DNA of 64,000 nt from Ruegeria lacuscaerulensis. GTDB taxonomy: Bacteria; Pseudomonadota; Alphaproteobacteria; Rhodobacterales; Rhodobacteraceae. Positions 34,285-42,662 of the stretch are shown here, one piece after another. A program made the position numbers and the translations under genes. Position 1 is the first letter of the stretch. The number at the start of each line of letters is the position of its first letter. Below the pieces are notes generated by a model. That model made no database searches. It saw only the letters and a program-made list of their open reading frames with translations, and was not told the origin of the DNA. The stretch lies in NCBI RefSeq assembly GCF_013034685.1, contig NZ_WQGO01000003.1, forward strand, positions 496,001-560,000, given 5' to 3'.

Positions 34285-35619
34285 ATGGCACAGGGCCAGA
34301 TGGTCCCCGGCATTGTCTCCGGGCGGCTTTCCAGCGATGAGCTGACCTCGAATTTCACGGATCTGCATCCGCCATTGGCCGCGCATGAGGCCGCCGTGGC
34401 AGCAGATCGGTGCTACTTTTGCTATGACGCGCCATGTGTGACAGCCTGTCCGACGGACATCGATATTCCGTTGTTCATGCGGCAGATTCAGGCCGGTCAG
34501 CCTGAAGCGGCGGGTGAGACCATATTGGCGCAGAATATTCTGGGCGGCATGTGCGCCCGTGTGTGTCCTACCGAGACATTGTGCGAAGAAGCCTGTGTGC
34601 GCGAGGCAGCTGAGGGCGCTCCGGTCGAGATTGGGCGTTTGCAGCGTTATGCAACCGATAGTGTTATGGCAGACGGGGCGCATCCGTTTGTGCGTGCCGA
34701 GTCGACCGGCAAAACCGTTGCGGTGATCGGGGCAGGGCCTGCAGGTCTGGCCTGCGCACACCGGCTGGCGATGCTGGGGCATGAGGTTGTTATTCACGAA
34801 AGCAAGCCCAAGCCGGGCGGCCTGAACGAATATGGGATCGCGGCCTATAAATCGACCAACAACTTCGCGCAGGCCGAGGTGGATTGGCTAATGCAGATCG
34901 GTGGGATCACGATCGAGACAGGTTCGGTTCTGGGCGACACGATCTCTCTGGAGGGCTTGTCAGAAAATTACGACGCAGTTTTCCTATCCATTGGCTTGGC
35001 CGGAGTGAACGCTCTGCGCGCGGGTGGCGTTGGTAAGGATGGCGTGCGGGCTGCGGTCGAGTTCATCTCGGATGTACGGCAGACTGGTGATTTGACTGAC
35101 TTGCCGGTGGGGCGCAATGTGGTCGTCATTGGCGGTGGCATGACCGCCGTGGACGCGGCGGTGAAGTCCAAGCTGCTAGGGGCGGAACATGTCACTATCG
35201 CTTATCGCCGGGGACGTGACGCCATGGGCGCCAGCCGGTACGAGCAGGACCTTGCGGCCTCACATGGGGTCAAGATCATGACCAATGTGCAGCCTGTGGC
35301 CGTGCACGGAAACGGCGCGGCGGCTGAGATTGAGTTGGAGTATACCTCGAGCGAGGGCGGTCAATTGACCGGGACGGGCGAAGTGATCCGCTTGCCTGCG
35401 GATCAGGTTTTGAAAGCGATTGGCCAGACGCTGGAAGGCGCGCCCGAAGGGCTGACGCTGGACGGCAACAAGATCGCTGTCACTGGCGCGGGTCGGACCT
35501 CGATGGCGGGTGTCTGGGCCGGGGGTGACTGCGCGGCTGGTGGCGAAGACCTGACCGTGACCGCTGTGGCCGAGGGCCGCGATGCGGCAATGGACATCCA
35601 CGCCACACTGACGGCGTGA
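34285..35619 (+). CDS. preT: NAD-dependent dihydropyrimidine dehydrogenase subunit PreT
   Basis: A 444-residue flavoprotein of the glutamate-synthase small-subunit type. N-terminal cysteine clusters CYFCYDAPCVTACPTDIDIP and GGMCARVCPTETLCEEAC bind iron-sulfur centres; VIGAGPAGLACAHRLAMLGH is the FAD Rossmann motif and NVVVIGGGMTAVDAAV the NAD(P) one. With PreA it reduces uracil and thymine to their 5,6-dihydro forms using NADH. Starts after GGGAGTAGAGCG. Spacing of 44 bases to preA and shared direction indicate one operon. A RutR-type box in front suggests pyrimidine-dependent control. Confidence 0.92.
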   Translation: MAQGQMVPGIVSGRLSSDELTSNFTDLHPPLAAHEAAVAADRCYFCYDAPCVTACPTDIDIPLFMRQIQAGQPEAAGETILAQNILGGMCARVCPTETLCEEACVREAAEGAPVEIGRLQRYATDSVMADGAHPFVRAESTGKTVAVIGAGPAGLACAHRLAMLGHEVVIHESKPKPGGLNEYGIAAYKSTNNFAQAEVDWLMQIGGITIETGSVLGDTISLEGLSENYDAVFLSIGLAGVNALRAGGVGKDGVRAAVEFISDVRQTGDLTDLPVGRNVVVIGGGMTAVDAAVKSKLLGAEHVTIAYRRGRDAMGASRYEQDLAASHGVKIMTNVQPVAVHGNGAAAEIELEYTSSEGGQLTGTGEVIRLPADQVLKAIGQTLEGAPEGLTLDGNKIAVTGAGRTSMAGVWAGGDCAAGGEDLTVTAVAEGRDAAMDIHATLTA

Positions 35620-35663
35620 AACTGTTATTTTGGATGCTGAACCGCATCAGGAGGGCCTGATAA

Positions 35664-36968
35664 ATGGCTGATTTACAGACAAACTTTCTGGGTATCGAAA
35701 GCCCGAACCCGTACTGGCTGGCCTCGGCGCCGCCGACCGACAAAGAATACAATGTCCGCCGCGCCTTCGAGGCCGGTTGGGGCGGCGTGGTCTGGAAAAC
35801 GCTGGGGGCCGAGGGCCCTCCGGTCGTGAACGTAAACGGGCCTCGGTACGGTGCGATTTATGGCGCGGATCGGCGGCTGCTAGGGCTGAATAACATCGAA
35901 CTGATCACTGATCGCCCGCTTGAGGTGAACCTGGAAGAGATGGCCCGGGTCAAGGCCGACTACCCGGACCGCGCGCTGATCGCCTCGATCATGGTGCCGT
36001 GCGAGGAAGAGGCTTGGAGAGCCATCCTGCCACGTGTTGCCGAAACTGGTGCTGACGGGATCGAGTTGAACTTCGGCTGTCCCCATGGGATGAGCGAGCG
36101 CGGGATGGGATCGGCTGTCGGGCAGGTACCGGAATATATCGAGATGGTCACGCGGTGGTGCAAGAAACACTATGACCGTCCGGTGATCGTGAAGTTGACG
36201 CCCAACATCACAGATATCCGCAAACCCGCCGAGGCTGCAAAGAATGGCGGCGCGGATGCGGTATCCCTGATCAACACGATCAACTCGATCACTAGCGTCA
36301 ATCTGGACACGTTCAGCCCCGAGCCTTCGATTGATGGCAAGGGCAGCCATGGTGGCTATTGTGGTCCGGCGGTGAAGCCGATCGCTCTGTCGATGGTGTC
36401 AGAGATTGCGCGGGCGCAAGCAACGCATGGTCTGCCGATTTCCGGCATCGGAGGCGTGACCACATGGCGGGACGCGGCCGAGTTCATGGCCTTGGGCTGT
36501 GGCACAGTTCAGGTCTGTACGGCTGCGATGACCTATGGGTTCAAGATTATTGATGAACTGACGGCGGGCCTGTCCAAATGGATGGACGAGAAGGGGTATA
36601 AGGACGTCTCGGAGATTGTTGGTCTGGCCGTGCCGAACGTGACGGATTGGCAATATCTGAACCTGAACTATGTGGCGAAGGCCAAGATCGATCAGGACCA
36701 ATGCATCAAATGTGGCCGCTGCTATGCCGCTTGCGAGGATACCAGCCATCAGGCGATTTCCATGTCTGATGATCGTGTGTTCGAGGTGATGGATGACGAA
36801 TGTGTCGCCTGCAATCTATGCGTGGATGTGTGCCCGGTGGATGGGTGCATTTCGATGGTCCCGATGAATGCGGGCGAAATTGATCCGCGTACCGGACGGG
36901 AAGTGCAGCCTGACTACGCCAATTGGACGTCACATCCGAACAATCCGATGGCGAAAGCTGCGGAATAG
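35664..36968 (+). CDS. preA: NAD-dependent dihydropyrimidine dehydrogenase subunit PreA
   Basis: A 434-residue protein: N-terminal dihydroorotate-dehydrogenase-like FMN barrel (residues 1-310; FLGIESPNPYWLASAPPTD, GIELNFGCPHGMSERGMGSA with the catalytic-loop Cys, GIGGVTTWRDAAEFMALG) and a C-terminal 2[4Fe-4S] ferredoxin domain (CIKCGRCYAACEDTSHQAI and CVACNLCVDVCPVDGCISM). The pair matches the C-terminal half of mammalian DPYD and E. coli PreA. The barrel is the site of pyrimidine reduction, fed with electrons by PreT. Ribosome site AGGAGGGCC. Followed by two perfect palindromes that may end transcription. Confidence 0.93.
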   Translation: MADLQTNFLGIESPNPYWLASAPPTDKEYNVRRAFEAGWGGVVWKTLGAEGPPVVNVNGPRYGAIYGADRRLLGLNNIELITDRPLEVNLEEMARVKADYPDRALIASIMVPCEEEAWRAILPRVAETGADGIELNFGCPHGMSERGMGSAVGQVPEYIEMVTRWCKKHYDRPVIVKLTPNITDIRKPAEAAKNGGADAVSLINTINSITSVNLDTFSPEPSIDGKGSHGGYCGPAVKPIALSMVSEIARAQATHGLPISGIGGVTTWRDAAEFMALGCGTVQVCTAAMTYGFKIIDELTAGLSKWMDEKGYKDVSEIVGLAVPNVTDWQYLNLNYVAKAKIDQDQCIKCGRCYAACEDTSHQAISMSDDRVFEVMDDECVACNLCVDVCPVDGCISMVPMNAGEIDPRTGREVQPDYANWTSHPNNPMAKAAE

Positions 36969-36969
36969 G

Positions 36970-37017
36970 AGATTTTTCGTCGAAAAATCTTGGATCAGAA
37001 AATTCGACGAATTTTCT
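36970..37017. repeat. Tandem perfect palindromes after preA
   Basis: Two 21-base palindromes lie in tandem between converging stops. First: AGATTTTTCG (36970-36979), T, CGAAAAATCT. Second: AGAAAATTCG (36997-37006), A, CGAATTTTCT (ends 37017). They share the arrangement but not the sequence, with centres 27 bases apart. They can fold as successive hairpins on both strands and may work as a bidirectional terminator. Confidence 0.8.
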
Positions 37018-37247
37018 CAGAACAAAATGTCGATGGGGCCGCTGTGGCAGATCACGATATATTGGTTGGCGGTGCGGATCAGGTGGTATCCACGCCGCCT
37101 TATTTCTTGCTGAAACGTCTCATGCCCTACTTCTCTTTCCACCCAGCTCGTGGACCTGCGCACGACCGCACCGCGTTGCGCGGATTTGGTGGAAAACAAC
37201 TGGTCGAGCCAGGGATCGGGATAGGGGCGAACGGTAATCATGGGCAT
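37017..37247 (-). CDS. Small conserved protein of unknown function
   Basis: A 76-residue protein (opening MPMITVRPYPDPWLDQLF, then VVRRSTSWVEREVG, IRRRGYHLIRTANQYIVIC). The pattern, a short aromatic head, a VVRRS turn and a C-terminal RRGYHLI...QYIVIC pair of strands, corresponds to small proteins I recall as widespread in Rhodobacterales, where they are often misnamed phosphoribosylanthranilate isomerase. It is far too short for that enzyme. Start ATG at 37247 (or 37241) is chosen over an in-frame TTG further upstream. It ends within the second palindrome after preA and lies between preA and rutR, with no evident role in pyrimidine breakdown. Confidence 0.6.
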   Translation of the reverse strand: MPMITVRPYPDPWLDQLFSTKSAQRGAVVRRSTSWVEREVGHETFQQEIRRRGYHLIRTANQYIVICHSGPIDILF

Positions 37248-37275
37248 ATGCTGCCGCAATTTGGTTAACTGGACC

Positions 37276-37884
37276 TTAAGGCATAAGGAGTTTCCGGTAG
37301 AGCGTGTCTACAAAAGGTTCCGCGCCTTCAAAAGGATCTTCGTCCCCCAAAATTGCACGAACCTGTACGTCGAAATCGGCGTAGTGCTGGGTCAGCGCCC
37401 AGATCGAAAAGATAAGGTGATACGGATGAAGTTGCGCTATTTTCCCCTGATCCATCCAGCCGACAAGAATCGCCGTTTTCTCATCCACCAAGATCTTGAG
37501 GTCACTTGAAAGCGAGTCTTGAATGCGCGGCGCGCCTTGCACGAGCTCGTTGGCGAATAGGCGGCTTTCGCGCGGCAGATCGCGGCTCATTTCCAGTTTG
37601 CGTCGGATATAGGCGAGGATTTCCTCCATAGGGTCGCCATTGGCATCCAGTTCGTGCAGAGGGGCCAGCCATGTTTCCAGCAATCCGGACAGGAGCGCGG
37701 TGTGAATGGCCTCTTTTGTCGGGAAATAGTACAGGAGGTTTGGCTTGCTCAGGCCTGCCTCGGTGGCAATCTGGTCTACGGTCGCGCCGCGGAAGCCATG
37801 GGATGAAAACACGTTCAAGGCAGCCTCGAGAATCGCTGCGCGATTCTTTTTCTGAATTCTGGTGGGGGCGCGGTCTTTGGACAT
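37276..37884 (-). CDS. rutR: TetR-family regulator RutR
   Basis: A 202-residue repressor. N-terminal TetR helix-turn-helix (AALNVFSSHGFRGATVDQIA, AGLSKPNLLYYFPTKEA) and the RutR-specific C-terminal ligand domain: ETWLAPLHELD, RRKLEMSRDLPRESRLFANE, DLKILVDEKTAILVGWMDQGK and HLIFSIWALTQHYADFDVQV align closely, by eye, with E. coli RutR, which releases DNA when it binds uracil or thymine. It is divergent from the amidohydrolase-hydantoinase-ABC operon, with an exact RutR operator between them, and flanked on the other side by preTA. The ATG at 37884 is chosen since an upstream ATG (37902) has no ribosome site. Confidence 0.9.
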   Translation of the reverse strand: MSKDRAPTRIQKKNRAAILEAALNVFSSHGFRGATVDQIATEAGLSKPNLLYYFPTKEAIHTALLSGLLETWLAPLHELDANGDPMEEILAYIRRKLEMSRDLPRESRLFANELVQGAPRIQDSLSSDLKILVDEKTAILVGWMDQGKIAQLHPYHLIFSIWALTQHYADFDVQVRAILGDEDPFEGAEPFVDTLYRKLLMP

Positions 37885-37958
37885 TGTTCCAGACTGTCTC
37901 ATTTTACGGCAAGTGGGCGCTGGATAGGCCAAAAAATCTAATGGCGTCCTGCAATTTC

Positions 37959-37986
37959 TTGACTGATCTCGAACCCGTGATAGCGT
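37959..37986 (+). promoter_or_regulatory. Candidate promoter of the amidohydrolase-hydA-ABC operon
   Basis: TTGACT (37959-37964) and TAGCGT (37981-37986) with a 16-base spacer form a sigma-70-like promoter. The RutR operator starts 5 bases after the -10, so a bound repressor would cover the transcription start. Confidence 0.45.
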
Positions 37987-37990
37987 GAGT

Positions 37991-38006
37991 TTGACCAGAT
38001 GGTCAA
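37991..38006. promoter_or_regulatory. Perfect RutR operator
   Basis: TTGACCA-GA-TGGTCAA is identical to the E. coli RutR consensus TTGACCA-NN-TGGTCAA and is flanked by one further complementary pair (T and A), giving an 18-base palindrome. It lies in the divergent space between rutR and the amidohydrolase gene. Confidence 0.85.
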
Positions 38007-38055
38007 ATCAAGACACCAAAAGCGAGCCAAATCGCAAGCAACAGGGAAGAACAAG

Positions 38056-39306
38056 ATGGCAGCTCCGGCGCAGAACCTCAGGATCAATGGCGACAGATTG
38101 TGGGACAGTCTGATGGAGATGGCCAAGATCGGCCCCGGTGTTGCGGGCGGCAATAACCGCCAGACCCTAACCGATGAGGACGCTGAAGGCCGCGCCTTGT
38201 TTCAGAAATGGTGTGAGGATGCGGGTTGCTCCATAGGCTTGGATCAGATGGGCAATATGTTTGCTCACCGAGCGGGAACAGATCCCGACGCTTTGCCGGT
38301 TTATGTTGGTTCGCACTTGGACACTCAGCCGACAGGTGGGAAATACGACGGCGTCTTGGGGGTTCTTGGCGGTTTGGAGATCATCCGAACGTTGAACGAT
38401 TTGGGGATAAAGACAAAGCATCCCATTGTGGCTACGAACTGGACCAATGAGGAAGGGACACGCTATGCGCCTGCGATGTTGTCCTCGGGGGTGTTTGCCG
38501 GGATGCACACGCAGGATTGGGCCTACGCGCGTGAAGATGCTGAGGGTAAGGCCTTTGGCGATGAATTGCAGCGGATCGGTTGGCGTGGTGAAGAGGAGGT
38601 GGGCGCGCGCAAGATGCATGCCTTCTTTGAACTACATATTGAACAGGGACCCATTCTTGAGGCGGAAGGTAAGGACATTGGTGTTGTCACCCACGGTCAG
38701 GGGCTGAGTTGGACCCAGATCACGGTGAACGGCAAGGATGCCCATACCGGCTCGACCCCGATGCCGATGCGCAAGAATGCGGGTCTGGCGATGGCGCGGA
38801 TTCTTGAGAAAGTGGACGAGATTGCGTGGTCCCATGCGCCCCATGCCGTTGGGGCGGCGGGGCATATCGATGTGTTCCCGAATTCGCGGAATGTGATCCC
38901 TGGCAAGGCGGTGTTTACGGTCGATTTTCGCTCGCCCGATCTGGACGTGATTCAAGATATGGAGGCACGACTGCGCGTTGCGGCTGAAGATATTGTCGAA
39001 GAAATGGGCTTGCAGATCGAGTTCGAGAAGGTCGGTGGGTTTGATCCTGTGCAGTTCGATGAGGGCTGTGTGGCGGCTGTGCGCGATGCTGCGGAACGGT
39101 TGGGGTATTCGCATACTGATATCATCTCAGGCGCCGGGCATGATGCGTGCTGGATCAACCGGGTGGCGCCGACGGCGATGGTGATGTGTCCTTGTGTGGA
39201 TGGATTAAGCCATAACGAAGCTGAGGAAATCAGCAAAGATTGGGCTGCGGCAGGGGCTGATGTTCTGTTGCATGCGGTCGTCGAGACGGCTGAGATCGTG
39301 GAGTAG
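38056..39306 (+). CDS. Zn-dependent hydrolase: N-carbamoyl-beta-alanine amidohydrolase (beta-ureidopropionase) type
   Basis: A 416-residue M20-family amidase of the hydantoinase/carbamoylase group. Metal and substrate motifs: YVGSHLDTQPTGGKYDGVLG (His, Asp), NWTNEEGTRYAP (Glu pair), ELHIEQGPILE (His), ISGAGHDACWINRV and SHNEAEEIS (C-terminal His). It is the third enzyme of reductive pyrimidine breakdown, cutting N-carbamoyl-beta-alanine to beta-alanine, CO2 and ammonia; allantoate or N-carbamoyl-amino acid hydrolases are close relatives, but the preTA/hydA context favours pyrimidines. First gene of an operon running to 44547. The ATG at 38056 has an AGGGAAGA site. Confidence 0.87.
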   Translation: MAAPAQNLRINGDRLWDSLMEMAKIGPGVAGGNNRQTLTDEDAEGRALFQKWCEDAGCSIGLDQMGNMFAHRAGTDPDALPVYVGSHLDTQPTGGKYDGVLGVLGGLEIIRTLNDLGIKTKHPIVATNWTNEEGTRYAPAMLSSGVFAGMHTQDWAYAREDAEGKAFGDELQRIGWRGEEEVGARKMHAFFELHIEQGPILEAEGKDIGVVTHGQGLSWTQITVNGKDAHTGSTPMPMRKNAGLAMARILEKVDEIAWSHAPHAVGAAGHIDVFPNSRNVIPGKAVFTVDFRSPDLDVIQDMEARLRVAAEDIVEEMGLQIEFEKVGGFDPVQFDEGCVAAVRDAAERLGYSHTDIISGAGHDACWINRVAPTAMVMCPCVDGLSHNEAEEISKDWAAAGADVLLHAVVETAEIVE

Positions 39307-39366
39307 GGGGCGCTGCCCCCGTCGCCCGGTGGGCGACTCCCCCGGGATATTTTTGGCCAGATGAAG
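39306..39366. repeat. Intergenic GC-hairpin element of Rhodobacteraceae type
   Basis: Between the amidohydrolase and hydA genes: stem GGGGGC-GCT-GCCCCC (39306-39320), stem GTCGCCC-GGT-GGGCGAC (39321-39337), then CTCCCCCGGG followed by ATATTTTTGG and CCAGATGAAG. I recall the same string, with varied hairpin sequences, between many genes of Roseobacter-group genomes. It could be a repeated element that attenuates or protects transcripts. No second full copy was seen in this window. Confidence 0.55.
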
Positions 39367-39398
39367 CAGGCGGCGCAGACCGCCACAGGGAGATTGAA

Positions 39399-40853
39399 AT
39401 GAGCACTGTGATCAAGAACGGAACCGTTGTGACCGCCGATTTGACTTACAAGGCGGATGTGATGGTTGAAGGTGGCGTGATCACCGAGATCGGTCAGGAT
39501 CTGAAAGGTGATAAGGAACTGGACGCGACCGGTTGCTATGTGATGCCGGGCGGGATTGATCCGCATACGCATCTTGAGATGCCGTTCATGGGCACCTATT
39601 CCAGCGATGATTTCGAAAGCGGAACACGGGCGGCTTTGGCTGGCGGCACCACGATGGTGGTGGATTTTGCGCTGCCTAATCCGGGGGAAAGCCTGCTGGA
39701 TGCACTGAAGCGCTGGGACAATAAATCGACGCGGGCGAATTGCGATTATTCGTTCCACATGGCCGTCACATGGTGGGGCGAGCAGGTGTTTGACGACATT
39801 AAGACTGTCATCGAGACGCGCGGGATCAACACGTTCAAGCACTTCATGGCCTATAAGGGTGCGTTGATGGTGAATGATGATGAGTTGTTCGCCTCGTTCA
39901 AGCGTCTTGCCGAGTTGGGCGGCACCGCGATGGTGCATGCCGAGAACGGAGATGTGGTGGCCGAGTTGAGTGCTAAGCTGCTGGCCGAAGGCAATACAGG
40001 GCCCGAGGCACACGCCTATTCCCGCCCGCCGCAGGTCGAAGGTGAGGCGACAAACCGCGCCATTATGATCGCCGATATGGCGGGCGTGCCTTTGTATGTG
40101 GTGCACACCTCGTGCGAAGAAGCCCATGAAGCCATTCGCCGGGCAAAGATGCAGGGTAAACGGGTGTGGGGCGAGCCTTTGATCCAGCACCTGACCTTGG
40201 ATGAAAGCGAGTATTTCCACCATGATTGGGAGCATGCGGCGCGGCGGGTCATGAGCCCTCCGTTCCGGAACAAGCAGCATCAGGACAGTCTTTGGAACGG
40301 TTTGCAATCGGGAACGCTGAGCGTGGTGGCCACCGACCATTGCGCCTTTACCACCGAACAGAAGCGATATGGCGTGGGCGATTTTACTAAGATCCCCAAC
40401 GGGACGGGCGGGCTGGAAGATCGGATGCCGATGCTGTGGACCCATGGAGTAAATACCGGGCGTCTGACGCCGAACGAATTTGTGGCAGTTACTTCAACAA
40501 ACATCGCTAAGATATTGAATTGCTATCCTAAAAAGGGTGCCATTTTGATTGGTGCGGATGCGGATATCGTTGTGTGGGACCCGGACAAAGCCAAGGTGAT
40601 TTCAGCCGAAACGCAGCAGTCTTCGATCGACTACAACGTGTTCGAAGGCAAGGAAGTGCGCGGGTTGCCCCGGTTCACGCTAACCCGTGGTTCGATCGCT
40701 GTTCATGATGGTGAGATCCAGACACAGGAAGGACATGGGAAATTCGTGGCACGCGAGGCCAATACCCATGTGAACAAAGCGCTGAGCACCTGGAAAGAGC
40801 TGACCGCCCCGCGCCCGGTCGAGCGGACGGGTATTCCAGCGACGGGTGTGTGA
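39399..40853 (+). CDS. hydA: Dihydropyrimidinase (D-hydantoinase)
   Basis: A 484-residue amidohydrolase. Metal ligands: IDPHTHLEMPF (two His), FKHFMAYKGALM (the carboxylated Lys), MVHAENGDV (His), LYVVHTSCEEAHEA (His) and VATDHCAFTTEQK (Asp). This is the dihydropyrimidinase group, including Thr/Cys loops absent from allantoinases. It opens dihydrouracil or dihydrothymine, made by PreTA, to N-carbamoyl-beta-amino acids, which the preceding gene product then cleaves. Ribosome site GGGAGATTGAA. Cytoplasmic. Downstream, 54 bases on, begins the ABC importer. Confidence 0.94.
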   Translation: MSTVIKNGTVVTADLTYKADVMVEGGVITEIGQDLKGDKELDATGCYVMPGGIDPHTHLEMPFMGTYSSDDFESGTRAALAGGTTMVVDFALPNPGESLLDALKRWDNKSTRANCDYSFHMAVTWWGEQVFDDIKTVIETRGINTFKHFMAYKGALMVNDDELFASFKRLAELGGTAMVHAENGDVVAELSAKLLAEGNTGPEAHAYSRPPQVEGEATNRAIMIADMAGVPLYVVHTSCEEAHEAIRRAKMQGKRVWGEPLIQHLTLDESEYFHHDWEHAARRVMSPPFRNKQHQDSLWNGLQSGTLSVVATDHCAFTTEQKRYGVGDFTKIPNGTGGLEDRMPMLWTHGVNTGRLTPNEFVAVTSTNIAKILNCYPKKGAILIGADADIVVWDPDKAKVISAETQQSSIDYNVFEGKEVRGLPRFTLTRGSIAVHDGEIQTQEGHGKFVAREANTHVNKALSTWKELTAPRPVERTGIPATGV

Positions 40854-40907
40854 TTTGCGGGGGTGTCCTCTGGGCGCCCCAAAGCGAAACCTTTTCAAGG
40901 TAATGGA

Positions 40908-41705
40908 ATGACTATTGAAAGTACGACCCAGCCTGTGATCGAGGCAAGGCAACTCGATCTCACCTTCCAAACCAATGACGGCCCGATCCACGCGTTGAAA
41001 GACGTGAACCTGACAATTGACAAGGGGGATTTCGTCAGTTTTATCGGCCCCTCCGGCTGTGGCAAAACTACTTTCTTGCGTTGTATCGCAGCGCTCGAGA
41101 CGCCGACCGGGGGAACGCTGACCGTCAATGGCATGACCCCTGACGAGGCGCGGCGGAAGCGCGCCTATGGCTATGTGTTTCAGGCCGCGGGGCTGTATCC
41201 GTGGCGGACCATCTCCAAGAACATAAAACTGCCGCTCGAGATCATGGGCTATTCCGCCGCCGAACAGGAAGAACGGGTAAAGAAGGTTCTGGAACTTGTT
41301 GATCTGGAAGGGTTTGGTGGAAAATTTCCGTGGCAGCTTTCGGGCGGGATGCAGCAGCGGGCCAGTATCGCGCGGGCCTTGGCGTTTGATGCCGATATCC
41401 TGTTGATGGACGAACCCTTTGGTGCTCTGGATGAGATTGTCCGTGATCACCTGAACGAGCAGCTTCTGGCGCTATGGGCGCGGACTGAAAAGACCATCGG
41501 TTTCGTGACGCACTCGATCCCCGAAGCAGTCTATCTCAGCACTAAGATCGTGGTTATGAGCCCTCGGCCCGGTCGGATTACCGATGTGATTGACAGCCCT
41601 CTGCCAAAAGAGCGGCCTTTGGATATTCGTGACACGCCGGAATTTATCGAGGTTGCACATCGCGTGCGCGAAGGGCTGCGGGCGGGGCATTCCTATGATG
41701 ATTAA
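40908..41705 (+). CDS. ABC transporter ATP-binding protein (nitrate/taurine/pyrimidine type)
   Basis: A 265-residue ATPase. Walker A GPSGCGKTT, signature LSGGMQQRASIARAL, Walker B ILLMDEPFGALDE and the switch His in GFVTHSIPEAV are all complete. The subtype (FQAAGLYPWRTISKNI, DEPFGALDEIVRDHLNEQLL) is that of the SsuB/TauB/NMT1-type importers. With the next three gene products it forms an importer, most likely for a pyrimidine or a related heterocycle given its operon. The ATG at 40908 has AAGG at proper distance; the frame to 40863 is not conserved. Confidence 0.88.
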   Translation: MTIESTTQPVIEARQLDLTFQTNDGPIHALKDVNLTIDKGDFVSFIGPSGCGKTTFLRCIAALETPTGGTLTVNGMTPDEARRKRAYGYVFQAAGLYPWRTISKNIKLPLEIMGYSAAEQEERVKKVLELVDLEGFGGKFPWQLSGGMQQRASIARALAFDADILLMDEPFGALDEIVRDHLNEQLLALWARTEKTIGFVTHSIPEAVYLSTKIVVMSPRPGRITDVIDSPLPKERPLDIRDTPEFIEVAHRVREGLRAGHSYDD

Positions 41706-41729
41706 GGCAACCAGACTGCGGGGCGCGCG

Positions 41730-42662
41730 ATGAAAAACTTGGTGCCTATCTTGGTGGTGCTCGCGGCAATTGTCGCGCTGTGGTACGCAGCAGTGGCCCC
41801 GATGAACATTCGCATCTCGCTGGATCAGGCCGAGCGCGCGGGGCAGGTAGTGACACCTGAAACGTCGCGCGAACGGCGAGAGACTTCGGTCTGGGTTCTG
41901 ATGGCGTCAAACCCCGGAGCGATTTCCGGCGGCTATGCGCTGGAACGTCCACGGCTGCCGACCCCCGGACAGGTTGGGCAGGAGCTGTGGAAAACGACCG
42001 GTGAGATGGTGGCCAAGGGTCGTGCATTCTCGAAACGGTCGCTGATCTACCATGCTGGAATCACGCTGAAATCCACGCTGTGGGGTTTTCTGCTTGGCAC
42101 AACGCTGGGCATTTTGGCGGCCGTAGCCATCGTCTATTCGCGTGTCGCGGATATGAGCCTGATGCCATGGGCGATTATAAGCCAGACCATCCCGATTGTG
42201 GCGCTGGCGCCGATGATTATTGTCGTCAGCTCTCAGCTAGGGATTGAGGGGCGCGGGGTGCCCAAGGCGGTAATCTCGGCCTATCTGTGTTATTTCCCGG
42301 TGCTGGTGGGAATGGTCAAAGGGCTGAGGTCGCCTTCGCTGCCGCAACTGGATTTGTTGAAGACCTATAACGCCTCGGGCGCGCAGGGGTTCTTTAAACT
42401 TCGGCTGCCATCTTCGGTGCCGTATCTGTTCACGTCGCTTAAGGTTGGGATCGCTGCTGCATTGGTCGGCACGATCGTGGGTGAACTGCCGACCGGGGCT
42501 GTGTCAGGTTTGGGTGCCAGAATCCTGATCGGAGACCAGTTCGGAACACCGTTGGCCATCTGGGCGGCCCTGCTGGCTGCCGCCATTCTGGCGGGCTTGC
42601 TGGTGACACTGTTGGATATGCTGCAGCGACTGGCCCTGCGCCGGATGGGGTTGAACGCATGA
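41730..42662 (+). CDS. ABC transporter permease (importer, SsuC/NMT1-type)
   Basis: A 310-residue inner-membrane protein with an N-terminal span (LVPILVVLAAIVALWYA), a 70-residue periplasmic-type insert, and then the binding-protein-dependent transport fold with about five spans. The coupling-loop region (LDLLKTYNASGAQGFFKLRLPSSVPYL, read in parts) is the EAA-like segment contacting the ATPase. The long insert after the first span is unusual for this family. Its stop overlaps the ATG of the second permease by 4 bases (ATGA), so the two permeases are translationally coupled and act as a heterodimer. Confidence 0.85.
   Translation: MKNLVPILVVLAAIVALWYAAVAPMNIRISLDQAERAGQVVTPETSRERRETSVWVLMASNPGAISGGYALERPRLPTPGQVGQELWKTTGEMVAKGRAFSKRSLIYHAGITLKSTLWGFLLGTTLGILAAVAIVYSRVADMSLMPWAIISQTIPIVALAPMIIVVSSQLGIEGRGVPKAVISAYLCYFPVLVGMVKGLRSPSLPQLDLLKTYNASGAQGFFKLRLPSSVPYLFTSLKVGIAAALVGTIVGELPTGAVSGLGARILIGDQFGTPLAIWAALLAAAILAGLLVTLLDMLQRLALRRMGLNA

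Noticed and set aside
38952..40445. 497-codon minus-strand frame opposite the amidohydrolase and hydA
   Set aside because: It crosses two confirmed genes and their intergenic region, and its translation has no family features.
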